From: Penicillus capitatus
Taxonomy: Eukaryota > Chlorophyta
Direction of reading: 5' to 3'
Length of the DNA stretch: 64,000 nucleotides
Assembly (NCBI GenBank): GCA_965649825.1
Contig: OZ287702.1
Span: 930,001-994,000, forward strand
Shown: piece by piece, positions 46,971 through 56,289 of the stretch
Numbering within the stretch: position 1 is the stretch's first letter
How the letters are laid out: the number at the start of each line of letters is the position of its first letter
The notes under the pieces: model-generated
What the model was told of the DNA's origin: nothing
The model's input: the letters and a program-made list of their open reading frames with translations, nothing else
Database searches by the model: none
Position numbers and translations under genes: made by a program

Positions 46971-49110
46971 TACCTGTGGGCATCGACCGAATCACGTGGC
47001 TGCCCAATGTCATGGTCTCTGCTCTCCCTGTCGCCCAACCATCCTCCCTGATGCGGCTGCCGCTGCCTGGGGTGGGGTGGATCAGTGCAAGGTAAGTGAT
47101 CCAAGACTGCTCGTGGGCTTCTCGAACGTCGGCACTGACTGCCTCACCAGAAGCCATTCTGCTTTCCGCCTCCCGCAGCTGGTGGCTCTTCTCTCTGCAG
47201 GTGTCCAGTTGCCGCCTTTGCCGTGTTGTTCTCTTCAAACTCTGTCAGCTGGTCCGTTCACGATTCTGTCAGTGAGATGAAGAGGAAGTGAGTGCCTCTT
47301 CTGGAAGACATCTACCAGGAGTCTATCTCTCCTTCTGACACGTCTTCTTCATCTCATCCTGATGACACTGCATCCTTGAGCACAAGAGCAGATGTGACAT
47401 TCTCTACCTGATGAGACATGTCAGTGCAGTGCTCGTGTTGTCGAGTGGCGCCTCTCCAAGTCATGGTCGAGGAAGACCACCAATTCGTCCTCTTCTGCCC
47501 TGTGGAAGGGCGGTTGTCACTCTTTTGATCCTCCTGGAGTCTTGTTCTGTCATCGGAGGATGCAGCGGCAGCTTCTGTCGAGTCTTCGGAAAGAGGAGCC
47601 GCATTCGGGCTAACTCGGACATCCAGCTTGTCAGCATTCCCGGGCACACGTCTCTGACAGATCCAATAGCAGTGCTCCGAAGGAATCTGATGCAGCACAG
47701 CCACTCATGCTTCTCCGCAACTGTGATAGCCAATATCCACGCTTCGTCTGCAACAGGTGGTCTTTGACTGGGCAAACTGGCTGAAGGAATTACCTCAAAT
47801 GTTCGTCTGAACCACGTCTTCCTTTGCCAGATTGGATGCATCTCATTTCTTGTCGAGTTCTTCGTTTTTCGGAGGGAAAAATTGCCTCTTCTCGAAGAAG
47901 CAAGCACTAAAGGTGTGGCAGTGATTGTTTGAGATCTTGATTGATCTCATCGAGTGTCCATGCCCCATGCGTCCTCCTCTTCAACTCCACATTGATTCTG
48001 TGAGATGCAGGCTCATCTGGTGCATAGGAGACAGAGAGAGAGACATACCTGGAATGAACAAAAGGAATCTTCGTCGAGACCAGGGGCTGATCTTTTGGTT
48101 TCGTGCAGCTTTCAGGCCACTGCCAGAGTGACCAATTCGAAAAACAGTTAGCTGACTTGGCCATCAACAAGGCTCCTTTATTCTGATGATCTTACAGCTC
48201 GGGTGGCCTGTGCATTTCTTCGAAACTCTAGAGTTCAGAGTTCCAATGCCTCGAAAATCTGATCCAGGGCATCTTATCAACTCTTGGCAAAGAATGCACT
48301 CCAGCTTTCTTCCTGGCGTATCCAGTCTCCTGGGATGCGATCAACGGCCTTTGGTTGTACCATCATCGTTGTCCGAGTGCATGAATCCAGGCGAGACAAG
48401 ATACATCTCTCTTCAATCCAGGGTGGCTTTGGCAGTCGTTGTCTGTGATCTGAGTCTTCTTCTTTACTCCAGTCCAGACGCCAGAGAACACTCAATGCCA
48501 TAGCACCGCGAGATCCAGGATTTCACTGTCATCCAGCAATCATGTCTTCCGTCGTCATGATTGATGAATCTGTTGCCGAATCCATCACTTCTCACGAGAC
48601 GATAGATCAAAGCCTCGTAGAAAAGGCTCGATCCAAACTGTCTTCTCTTGACCAAATCGCCTCTGTCATTGCATCCAGGCCACTGCTGCCACTTCCTTCG
48701 ACACTGTCTCTTCAAATGCCTGTCAAATCAAGTGTACAGGAAGGAGCATGAGGCATCTGCAGATTACCTTGAGGAATGTGTTGGCGAGTGCAGGATGCGA
48801 TAAGCTGACGTACGCATCAAAGGGCTCCTTGGTCAGACGAATTCAATCTTCCGAAACTGATTCAACCGAGCTCATGTAGACTTTCCAGCTGATTCGACCC
48901 AGCTCATGTAGACTTCGCAGTAGATTCAACTGAGCTCACGCATGATGGAAACTGTGGTCTTCTTGCATGCTCTTCTCGACATGTTATCTTTTTTCGGACA
49001 ATGAACTTTTCTACAGAACAGAGCACCACTCAGCACGAAATGTAAAGTGAAAGGACCTTTTGGGAACCTTAGATTCCCTGGTGTACTGGGAACATCATGT
49101 AAGATGTCCA
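46971..49110 (-). other. Unresolved region with coding-like fragments
   Basis: Minus-strand pieces with reasonable composition occur: DEPASHRINVELKRRTHGAW with TLDEINQDLKQSLPHL (about 47910-48030), SSDDRTRLQEDQKSDNRPST (about 47500) and RQLDTCREKSHQLREAESRM (about 47150-47230). Plus-strand pieces compete, for example VAESITSHETIDQSLVEKAR (48570). I could not chain them with consistent phases or recognise a domain. The region may hold a fast-evolving gene, decayed gene or mobile-element remains. Confidence 0.3.
48857..48948 (+). repeat. Three imperfect 32-bp tandem repeats
   Basis: CTGATTCAACCGAGCTCATG followed by TAGACTTTCCAG is repeated with a few substitutions at 48889 and, more diverged and truncated, at 48921. 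Period 32 bp, not a multiple of three, so probably noncoding. Confidence 0.85.
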
Positions 49111-49186
49111 CAAGCTTTGCAGAATGGATTATGAAGACGGATCTGTCGTCGCGAAAACCAAATTGTGTCCTTCGATAGAGATGTCT

Positions 49187-50463
49187 TCAGTCTTGTCGCA
49201 TTTCTGGAATGGTTATTGCTCTCAGTATCTCCGGCTCTGTCTCATGAATTCTCTTTATGATGTCGGATGGCGACGTTCGATTGCTGATGATATCTTTCTG
49301 GAAATCTTTCCTTCAGGATGCCTGAACATGATGATCCAATCCCTTCATGTCTGATAACAAATCTAAGCATCCAATGATCATAAGGGGGACACTGTACCTT
49401 GATGTTCCACATGACAGCTGTCTGGCCGATTATCATCATATCCATCTGGTTCTGCAAACTTCTTCGTTTTCAGCATGCCTTGTAGAGCTAATTCAGTTTC
49501 ATGTTGGTATTCCAGGAAACCAAATCGTTGTTGCACCCACCACCCTGCAGAGAAGGCACCTCATTAGTTTCTGATCCACATAGAGATTCAGCATGTCATC
49601 TACCATGCCATACAACTGAATACTGTGATGCTCTCTGGCCATTGTTGGAGAACCATATCCATCACTCTTCCCAAGTCCCCTCCCAGAGAACCGGACACCT
49701 CGACATCCACCTCCAGCGAACCGGACACCTCGACATCCACCTCCAGCGAACCGGACACCTCGACATCCACCTCCAGCGAACCGGACACCTCGACATCCAC
49801 CTCCAGCGAACCGGACACCTCGACATCCACCTCCAGCGAACCGGACACCTCGACATCCACCTCCAGCGAACCGGACACCTCGACATCCACCTCCAGCGAA
49901 CCGGACACCTCGACATCCACCTCCAGCGAACCGGACACCTCGACATCCACCTCCAGCGAACCGGACACCTCGACATCCTCTACACAAAAGACCAGTCCAC
50001 CCCAGGCATAAACAGATCATCTATCTGCTTATCCCAGACAACAGAAAGAATATAGTCCAGCACGCCATCCACCACCTCCACCTCGAAGTCCAGTGCTCCA
50101 GAACTAAGATCCAGTCCATCCGACAGGCCGCCTTCTCTCCAGAACTGAACACATGAAAACCATCCACCGCAGAAAACAGAAATGGCTACACAAATGTACC
50201 CCAGCGCCGGACAGTAAAGCCATGTACCACTGTTTAATGAACCACAGCAGCTCAAAAACATGTCGGGCCACATTTATCACTAATATGAACAGAATCAAAG
50301 GCGATCTCCCAGCCATGAGTGCCACTAGCACAAAAAAAAACAGCCGTGCAGCAGCTAAGAAACAAAAGGAAAACAGAACGTCTGTGTCTAAGTCTGGCCC
50401 CTCAAACGATCCAGATCCCAGTAAAGTGCACACATGAGGAATAGCCAATGCAGTCCCGTGCAC
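49187..50463 (-). CDS. Spliced gene containing a decapeptide minisatellite, unrecognised
   Basis: Exon joins agree in phase through the repeat. NVARHVFELLWFIKQWYMAL with LSGAG joins, over a GTACAT...TTCAG intron, FWREGGLSDGLDLSSGALDF with DGVLDYILSVVWDKQIDD. A 34-nt intron (GTTTAT...GTGTAG) then places the minisatellite in the frame GCRGVRFAGG, repeated ten times. It continues GKSDGYGSPTMAREHHSIQL, MVDDMLNLYVDQKLMRCLLC, then across short introns GMLKTKKFAEPDGYDDNRPD, DLLSDMKGLDHH and KDIISNRTSPSDIIKRIHET, with a stop at 49187-49189. The 5' end is uncertain. The product would have a Gly/Arg/Cys-rich centre between acidic and helical parts. No family is recognised. Confidence 0.4.
49688..49979 (-). 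repeat. Minisatellite, ten copies of a 30-bp unit
   Basis: On the plus strand the unit begins GAACCGGACACCTCGACATC and ends CACCTCCAGC; ten copies are nearly or fully identical, the last ending in a variant. Because 30 is a multiple of three, several frames stay open: EPDTSTSTSS on plus, and GCRGVRFAGG, DVEVSGSLEV and SRCPVRWRWM on minus. Splicing logic favours the GCRGVRFAGG frame. The homogeneity indicates recent expansion. Confidence 0.95.
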
Positions 50464-50508
50464 GATACCAAAAATGACTGTCGAGGGACGCTCTGAGAGG
50501 TAAAAAAC

Positions 50509-50680
50509 AGAAAACAGCTGGCAGCGAGCGGAGCTCTAACTCCACAGAAAAAACTGAGAATTTTTTTTTCTTTTTTCTTTTTCCAGTCCCCCAAAAGAAA
50601 ACAGCTGGCAGCAAGCGGAGCTCTAACTCCACCGAAAAAAGCAAAAAAAAATTTTTTCCTTTTTAACTTTTGCCATCCCC
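50509..50680 (+). repeat. Duplicated segment of about 86 bp
   Basis: GAAAACAGCTGGCAGCGAGC with GGAGCTCTAACTCCAC and a following A-run/T-run is repeated from 50596 with a few changes. The two copies are in direct tandem between the two repeat-protein genes. The adjoining A and T homopolymers resemble retroposon tails, but no source element is recognised. Confidence 0.8.
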
Positions 50681-50695
50681 ACGAATAAAAAAAAC

Positions 50696-52158
50696 TCAAC
50701 AGAAAGAGGGCTCATCCGGCCAGACTGGGTAAGGCGATGGCGACGAGTACATGTATGGCCGCTGAGGAAAAAGCGGCTGCGCCTGTTGCGCGGATGCCGT
50801 CGCCGCCGGTAGGAGCTCATCCGGCCAGACTGGGTAAGGCGATGGCGACGAGTACATGTATGGCCGCTGAGGAAAAAGCGGCTGCGCCTGTTGCGCGTAT
50901 ACCTGACCCGCCGGCAAGAGCTCATCCGGCCAGACTGGGTAGGGCGAAGGCGAGGAGTACATGTGTGGCCGCGAAGGAAAAAGCGGCTGCGCCTGTTGCG
51001 CGTATACCTGCCCCGCCGGCAAGAGCTCATCCGGCCAGACTGGGTAGGGCGAAGGCGAGGAGTACATGTGTGGCCGCGAAGGAAAAAGCGGCTGCGCCTG
51101 TTGCGCGTATACCGGCGCCGCCGGCAAGAGCTCATCCGGCCAAACAGGGTAGGGCGACGGCGAGGAGTACATGCATTGCCGCGGAGGAAAAAGCGGCTGC
51201 GCCTGTTGCGCGTATACCGGCGCCGCCGGCAAGAGCTCATCCGGCCAAACAGGGTAGGGCGACGGCGAGGAGTACATGCATTGCCGCGGAGGAAAAAGCG
51301 GCTGCGCCTGGTGCGCGTATACCGGCGCCGTCGGCAAGAGCTCGTCTGGCCAGACAGGGTAGGGCGACGGCGAGGAGTACATGCATTGCCGCGGAGGAAA
51401 AAGCGGCTGCGCCTGGTGCGCGGATGCCGGCGGCGGAGGACATTGGTGCGGCGGAGCCTGTTGCTCGGATTGCTGCGGTGCTGGTCTTGGATCCTGCGGC
51501 GCAGATGGCGGTGGATGATTGCCCTGCCAGCCAGAACAAGCGTAAGGAGTCGAGTCATGTGTGTGGATGTGGACTTACCTCCGGGATGCCTTGGCCGGAA
51601 GCGAGGCGCCGTTGTCGTTCCGTGGCGGAAACTCGACGGGGGCGCCTCGTCATTGTCGTGTCCTGTCCGGTTTGGCCACCGGGTGGTCCAAACCGGACAG
51701 GGGGCTCATTGTTAGGCGCCATCTGCGCCGTCGACTGGGCTTTGAGCGCCCAGAATAACTCCTGCCTTGCGGCATCATCCAGCCCCTCGAACCCCCTAGG
51801 GGGGTACTTCCCCCTAACCTCCCGCAGGGTTATCTCTGAGAACCTACAGAGCACAGAAAAGGTTAGTCTCCGTCATGCAGAGCGACGTGTCTGTAGGCCG
51901 CGTCAGCACGCATGACGGAGAAACGCGCGAAGAGCCGCATGCTGCGCGGCCGGATGGCCACTAGCTCTTCTCCGGCTTTCGGCGTCCCGACAGTCGGAAA
52001 AGCTCTCGCGGAAGGGGATAGCGCGAGAAAGCCAGAGCATGGCTCAGAAGCCGTAACGCATGGCGGCGACGGAGGAGGAGGACGGAGAACACTTACTCTT
52101 TGCCGGGGAACGTATATTTGGGGTCGTTGGCACATGGCGTCGTGGTCTCGCAGTCCAT
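50696..52158 (-). CDS. Gene with seven 35-residue Pro/Tyr/Gln-rich repeats, unrecognised
   Basis: The last two exons join cleanly: an exon reading SEITLREVRGKYPPRGFEGL, DDAARQELFWALKAQSTAQM and RRVSATERQRRLASGQGIPE ends at GAG|GTAAGT (51576). It continues in phase 0 after CTGGCAG as GNHPPPSAPQDPRPAPQQSE. This exon then runs into seven tandem repeats of MYSSPSPYPVWPDELLP plus VYAQQAQPLFPPRQC, stopping right after the seventh at 50696. Upstream, MDCETTTPCANDPKYTFPGK (52158) ends at a GTAAGT donor, and a middle exon includes ALSPSARAFPTVGTPKAGEE. Such Pro/Tyr repeats are seen in extracellular-matrix or phase-separating proteins; no family is recognised and the role is unknown. Confidence 0.5.
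50711..51445 (-). repeat. Seven tandem 105-bp repeats
   Basis: Copies start at CTCATCCGGCCAGACTGGGT (plus strand) at 50711, 50816, 50921, 51026, 51131, 51236 and 51341, an exact 105-bp spacing. Neighbouring copies are most alike, and third-position-type changes distinguish them (for example ATGTATGGCCGCTGAG against ATGCATTGCCGCGGAG). The array is open in more than one frame on both strands. The minus frame ending directly in a stop and joined by a good splice site is preferred. Confidence 0.95.
51662..51701. repeat. Long perfect inverted repeat within an exon
   Basis: CCTGTCCGGTTTGG and its exact complement CCAAACCGGACAGG flank CCACCGGGTGGT, itself able to pair, giving a hairpin of 14 plus about 4 pairs. 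It lies inside the coding exon upstream of the 35-residue repeats (protein sequence PVRFGPPGGQTGQ). A second palindrome, CCCCCTAGGGGG, is at 51792-51803. Confidence 0.9.
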
Positions 52159-53325
52159 CTTCGGCAGAGAACGCGCGCGCAAAAAACAGACAAAAGGTCA
52201 GTTACAGCCTGGGGAAGTCCTTTTGACGCCTTGGTTACAGCCTAACGGTCAGAGGACACGGACATGAGAGGTCTCTGGTCTCCGGGGGTGGATGTTGGGG
52301 GCCGACTCGTCGCAGAAGTCGATCACAGGAGCGTCGTGGCACGGATTCCTTTCAGTCGACGTCGTTCTCCGTGGAGCTGGACGCTCGCAGAAGCCCCGAA
52401 GTGTCGTTTGCCATCGATCTGCAGGCATCCTTCGTTGTGCTCGGACACTCGGAGTGGCCGGTGATGCATGCACGACCCCTCAGAGAAAGAAAGAGCGCAG
52501 TCGGTCAACGGCGTTCGCTCGTCCAGCAGCATTGCGCAGGGTGACGGGCACAGAGAGTGACGGGCGAGCTGCGGGCAGGCAGGTGCAACTCTGACAAATG
52601 CGGATGGCAGCAGATCCAGTCTTCTGGCCGAGCGCAGTCCGCTAGCGCGTAAAAAGAGAGAGAGCTCAGGGAATCGCTGTTTTGAGTGAGATTACGAAAG
52701 ATCTGAGTCTTTCGTGTTTCCAGGTTAGCGACACAGTTGTGTTCTGGAGCAGTTGTCTTGCTCGTGTTCTGCTCTGAATCAGTCCAGGTAGGACACATCG
52801 TAGAGTGATATGTGCACGCGAGTGTTCGATGCCACATTCATCGTCTCGTGCTTTCTGAGGTGGAGCTCTGGAGTGGTGGCTGTATGGCAGAGGACATGCT
52901 AGTATCGTTGCAGCGACCGAGACAGCTGAATCTTCACCTTTATGGGGTGTTTTGTTCTGGCCGACCTCAAATGTTCTGAACAAGTTTTAAGATGCAGAGG
53001 AAGGAGCTCTGATAGAAATGATAGCAGCGTCGGCGTGCACGCGTGAGATCGTTGTACCTGTTGATACGCGTTGAGGGAATCGGTGTTACATCGTAGCAAT
53101 TTCTATTGGACGCCCAGAAAAATCAGAGAGCAGAGTGGAGCGAGTGTTGGAGGACAACATGATGATGTGTTACACGTGTGAGTGTTTACAGTACATGTGC
53201 GTGCAGGACGCCATTCTGTAGTCTCGATACTTTTCCAGTTGGAAAAAACAGACAGCTCTCAGCAATGAAACCAACAGCAATGTTTACATGAAGAAGGATC
53301 GTCTCGATGTGCCAGTCTCCTCAAA
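52159..53325. other. Intergenic stretch without a supported gene
   Basis: About 1.2 kb between the 35-residue repeat gene and the next plus-strand gene. Frames of up to 110 codons occur on both strands, but none has a domain, splice logic or coding composition. No tRNA was found. Confidence 0.45.
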
Positions 53326-54041
53326 GTGAGCAACGCAAGCATTGCGGTGCATCTCAGGAGACCAACCAGGCTGCTATACAGCTCCAGACGGCCATTCGGC
53401 AGTGAGTTGTGTCGCCGTCTTGGGCGAAACAGACACTACGTTGACGGGATCGCTGTATTCCCTGCTGGATGTGGTGTACCTGAGGCAATGCAATTCCTCT
53501 CCATGGGGATGAGGACATCGCCATCCCTAAGCAGGCAAGACAGTTTCACGAGCCACAGGTACCTGTGCGTTTGTGGATGCACCGAAGAAAAGGGGAAGCT
53601 GCACCAAGAACAGTCGTCGAACAGTTCCCATCGTAACCCAAAGACGGCCAACCAGTTCTGCCAGGGCCGCCTGGAGAAGCTCATGCACTGAGAAACTGAG
53701 AGATGGGACGACGGAATGGTTTGTGCTGGTCTTGAAGACGAGAATCCACCCTGCTGAATGAGCAAGTGCGTCGGTTCGCACCTTCAGCAGACGTCGTTGA
53801 AGGCGGGGAACGCGTACAGATTCAGTATACGCAACCGTGAATTCCAGAGACCGTTGGCAAATTCGCCCCCGATCCTGCACGACAAGGGCCAAGATGCACA
53901 TGGGTTACACTGTAAAGCGCGCGCCACGAGTCGTCGACTCGGCGCTAAGGCAGCGCTCCAAGGCTCGGTGGACCGGAGATTGGCTTCACAGGCGCCGGAG
54001 GCAACGGCCTTTGACATGGAGTCAAGTCGAGAGCACACGGA

Positions 54042-55025
54042 ATGCCTCCCTGCGGCACGGACAGGAGACAGGTCAAGCCCAATCCAGATGTGGTTTCTGT
54101 CCAGCAAGACTGTCCAGTCTCGAACCTTGAATCGGACTCGGTATCCAGACGTCTAAGCATTGATGAAACTGTCCCCGAGGAAAGTCTGATCTCTATGACA
54201 CCGAGATCGACCAGTTTGTTCTCTAAGATCCGGCACCCTCTGCATGGCTGGTGTGACGACTGGAAATCTCGGATGCTCAAATGGCCAACAGAATTCTCAG
54301 CAGCCTTACTTGGGCACTGGCTGAGAGAATGTGGATGGCCGTCGCCAGACAGAGGGCAGCTGACAGTTTGCATGCCAGAAGTGGCTGTGTGTCCAACGTG
54401 TCTGATTATTGGCATGTCACTAGAAGAGTTCGCGCGGATGGCCTGTCTGACAATTGTCTCACAGAGGTTGGCCGGTGCAGCTTCAGTTCGATTCGATAAC
54501 GAGGAATCCGGCGAAGATGATTTCCTCCGACGTCAGGCGTCAGGATGGTACCTAGATCAATCCTTGGCTGACAGATCTGAGCAAAGTGGATTTCGAGAAA
54601 CTCCTTTCGACGGCGTTCGATATATCCCCATCCAAGAGGCCTTTCAGGAATTGCTAGTTTCATCACCTGGTCGTTGTCGATGTGTGATTCCATGGGACTC
54701 TGAAGAATCTTTACTCGAGAATTGGCTGTTGCCAGGTGGTGCACTTTCCAAAGCAATAAGCATCTCGCCAAGTATTGTATTGTGTGCACTCCGCTTCCGA
54801 CGCGTCGACGATGTTCGCCATACATGTGCTAAGAATCTTGAGAAGCTGTTCATTAACATTTCGATTGTTTTTCCGCACACAGTCGTTTTGCTTCTGTTTT
54901 TACAAGGAATGTTGCTTTCTGCTTTCATCCTATGTCTACCTAAACTCATCACCAACCCTTTGATGCCCATCTGGAAGCACAATATCGTCCTCTGTGGAGC
55001 TCACCAGACGCTGCCGATTTTCTAG
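54042..55025 (+). CDS. Unrecognised gene, main exon
   Basis: A 327-codon frame with protein-like composition: VVSVQQDCPVSNLESDSVSR, SIDETVPEESLISMTPRSTS, EFARMACLTIVSQRLAGAAS, DDFLRRQASGWYLDQSLADR, IPIQEAFQELLVSSPGRCRC and WDSEESLLENWLLPGGALSK. The last 60 residues are hydrophobic (VLLLFLQGMLLSAFILCLPK) and may be a membrane segment or untranslated. Upstream coding-like pieces, such as VRRFAPSADVVEGGERVQIQ ending at a GTGAAT donor near 53836, suggest more exons from about 53326. No family is recognised. The gene sits at the right edge of the repeat-rich island. Confidence 0.42.
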   Translation: MPPCGTDRRQVKPNPDVVSVQQDCPVSNLESDSVSRRLSIDETVPEESLISMTPRSTSLFSKIRHPLHGWCDDWKSRMLKWPTEFSAALLGHWLRECGWPSPDRGQLTVCMPEVAVCPTCLIIGMSLEEFARMACLTIVSQRLAGAASVRFDNEESGEDDFLRRQASGWYLDQSLADRSEQSGFRETPFDGVRYIPIQEAFQELLVSSPGRCRCVIPWDSEESLLENWLLPGGALSKAISISPSIVLCALRFRRVDDVRHTCAKNLEKLFINISIVFPHTVVLLLFLQGMLLSAFILCLPKLITNPLMPIWKHNIVLCGAHQTLPIF

Positions 55026-55665
55026 AAAGGTAGAAATCAAAATGTTTTTAACACATCCTCGCCCGTTTCTGTCAATGATACCTGATTGCAGAACAAAGAT
55101 GATTCAAAACAAAACGAGTGTAACAAATCACGTTGCGGTACGTGGGTAAGAGAGAAATTATGGGGAATCCATCGATATCCGGCGCCGCATCCGACGACGG
55201 TAATTTCATTTTGTCGGTTAGTTTCATGTTACAGTGGTTCACAGTAGGCATCATGCGCCTTGGCATGCAGTGTTCGATCCAATCCAAAGTGTCCGTGCAT
55301 GTCATCTGGCTAATCATCAGACTTGTGAGAGGACAACTAGGCGGCAATGGTGACAAGATGCCTGCCAATGAGTCCCCGACTGGACCACACCGTGCACGGC
55401 AGACAATGATCCCGTTTCAGGATCTTCTGTACAGTAAAAGAGGTCGATTTTTTTGCGAGTGATGTGAAACTAGGTTCTGGATTTCGTTGTTGGCATCTTT
55501 CCTTCTTACTTTCCAACCATTAGAACGTACATAATCTCCTTTTTTCGATGTGGGTGGATTGATTGGTATCTAGACGAACGAGTGAAATCATTGCGTTAGA
55601 ACAGTACCTGTATCACTCCTTAAATGGCTGTTCAAGTCGACAGTCCGCATTTCTAGACACCTGGG

Positions 55666-56108
55666 TCATACAAACAGCTTATCTGAAGATGACCATCGAT
55701 CACCACACGATCTATGTGGATTTCTCCGATGCTCAACGGTCTGCAGTACGCCTTCGTCATCGATCATGTAAAGACCTGATCGCACATTTCAGCGAATCCC
55801 ATGTCTAATCCAGCCATACCTGTAATGTCACCCAGTTCGTCAGACTCGGACAAAATGGACGGCGTTGTAAATCGAAAAATCGCCGTTCCATTCGTCCCGT
55901 CCACCGAACGTGTCAGACGAACATCTGGAACGGATTTCTCTTCGATCCCGCGGATAAACTCCAACGATGTCTTGGCCACGACGGGCTGAAAAGCGAGACG
56001 AGGTGGAGGGGCACGACGCAGTGCAGAAGGCATAGTCCCTGTCCAATGACAAACAGGCATCGATACAAGGGTTCTTTCACGAAGGGACAAAACACAGAGA
56101 GATCTCAA
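55666..56108 (-). CDS. PSB28: Photosystem II assembly protein Psb28, abnormal C-terminus
   Basis: After a plastid leader (first ATG at 56108; ATGs at 56060 and 56033 are alternatives) the frame reads [20 protein letters not shown] with [16 protein letters not shown] and GDITG. This is the signature of Psb28 (family: [33 protein letters not shown]). A 44-nt intron from GTATGG to GATCAG leads to [12 protein letters not shown]. Then the expected EVxAKFVNG block is out of frame: the open frame gives [15 protein letters not shown] and stops at 55666, whereas the next frame gives [20 protein letters not shown], which fits the family strand. The C-terminal EEWDRFMRFMERY helix is not found. Psb28 binds CP47 assembly intermediates in thylakoids. 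Confidence 0.75.
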
Positions 56109-56289
56109 AAAAGAGACGCACCGCCTAGAGCCGTTTTGCTACCGAGAGATCTCGCATGCATTGTGTATGTGGCAAAGGGAAAGAGGAAAGGGGACAGTCT
56201 TAGCGGACAGAATGACGACGAGAAATGGCGAAATGGGTGGAATGGCCGGTCGTGTCTGAGACGCCCGTCTGTATGACGATTCTCGTCTG

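Noticed and set aside
48780-48948. Possible CRISPR-like array at the 32-bp repeats
   Set aside because: Copies are directly adjacent with no spacers, only three, and in a eukaryotic context; simply a short tandem repeat.
49625-50011. Plus-strand frame with EPDTSTSTSS repeats, mucin-like
   Set aside because: The array is open in several frames because 30 is a multiple of three; only the minus GCRGVRFAGG frame joins flanking exons with consistent splice phase. Kept as an alternative, not annotated.
50737-51915. 392-codon plus-strand frame with Ala-rich EEKAAAPVAR repeats
   Set aside because: Same reason: a by-product of the 105-bp period. The minus frame stops exactly at the array end and has a GTAAGT/CTGGCAG intron in phase.
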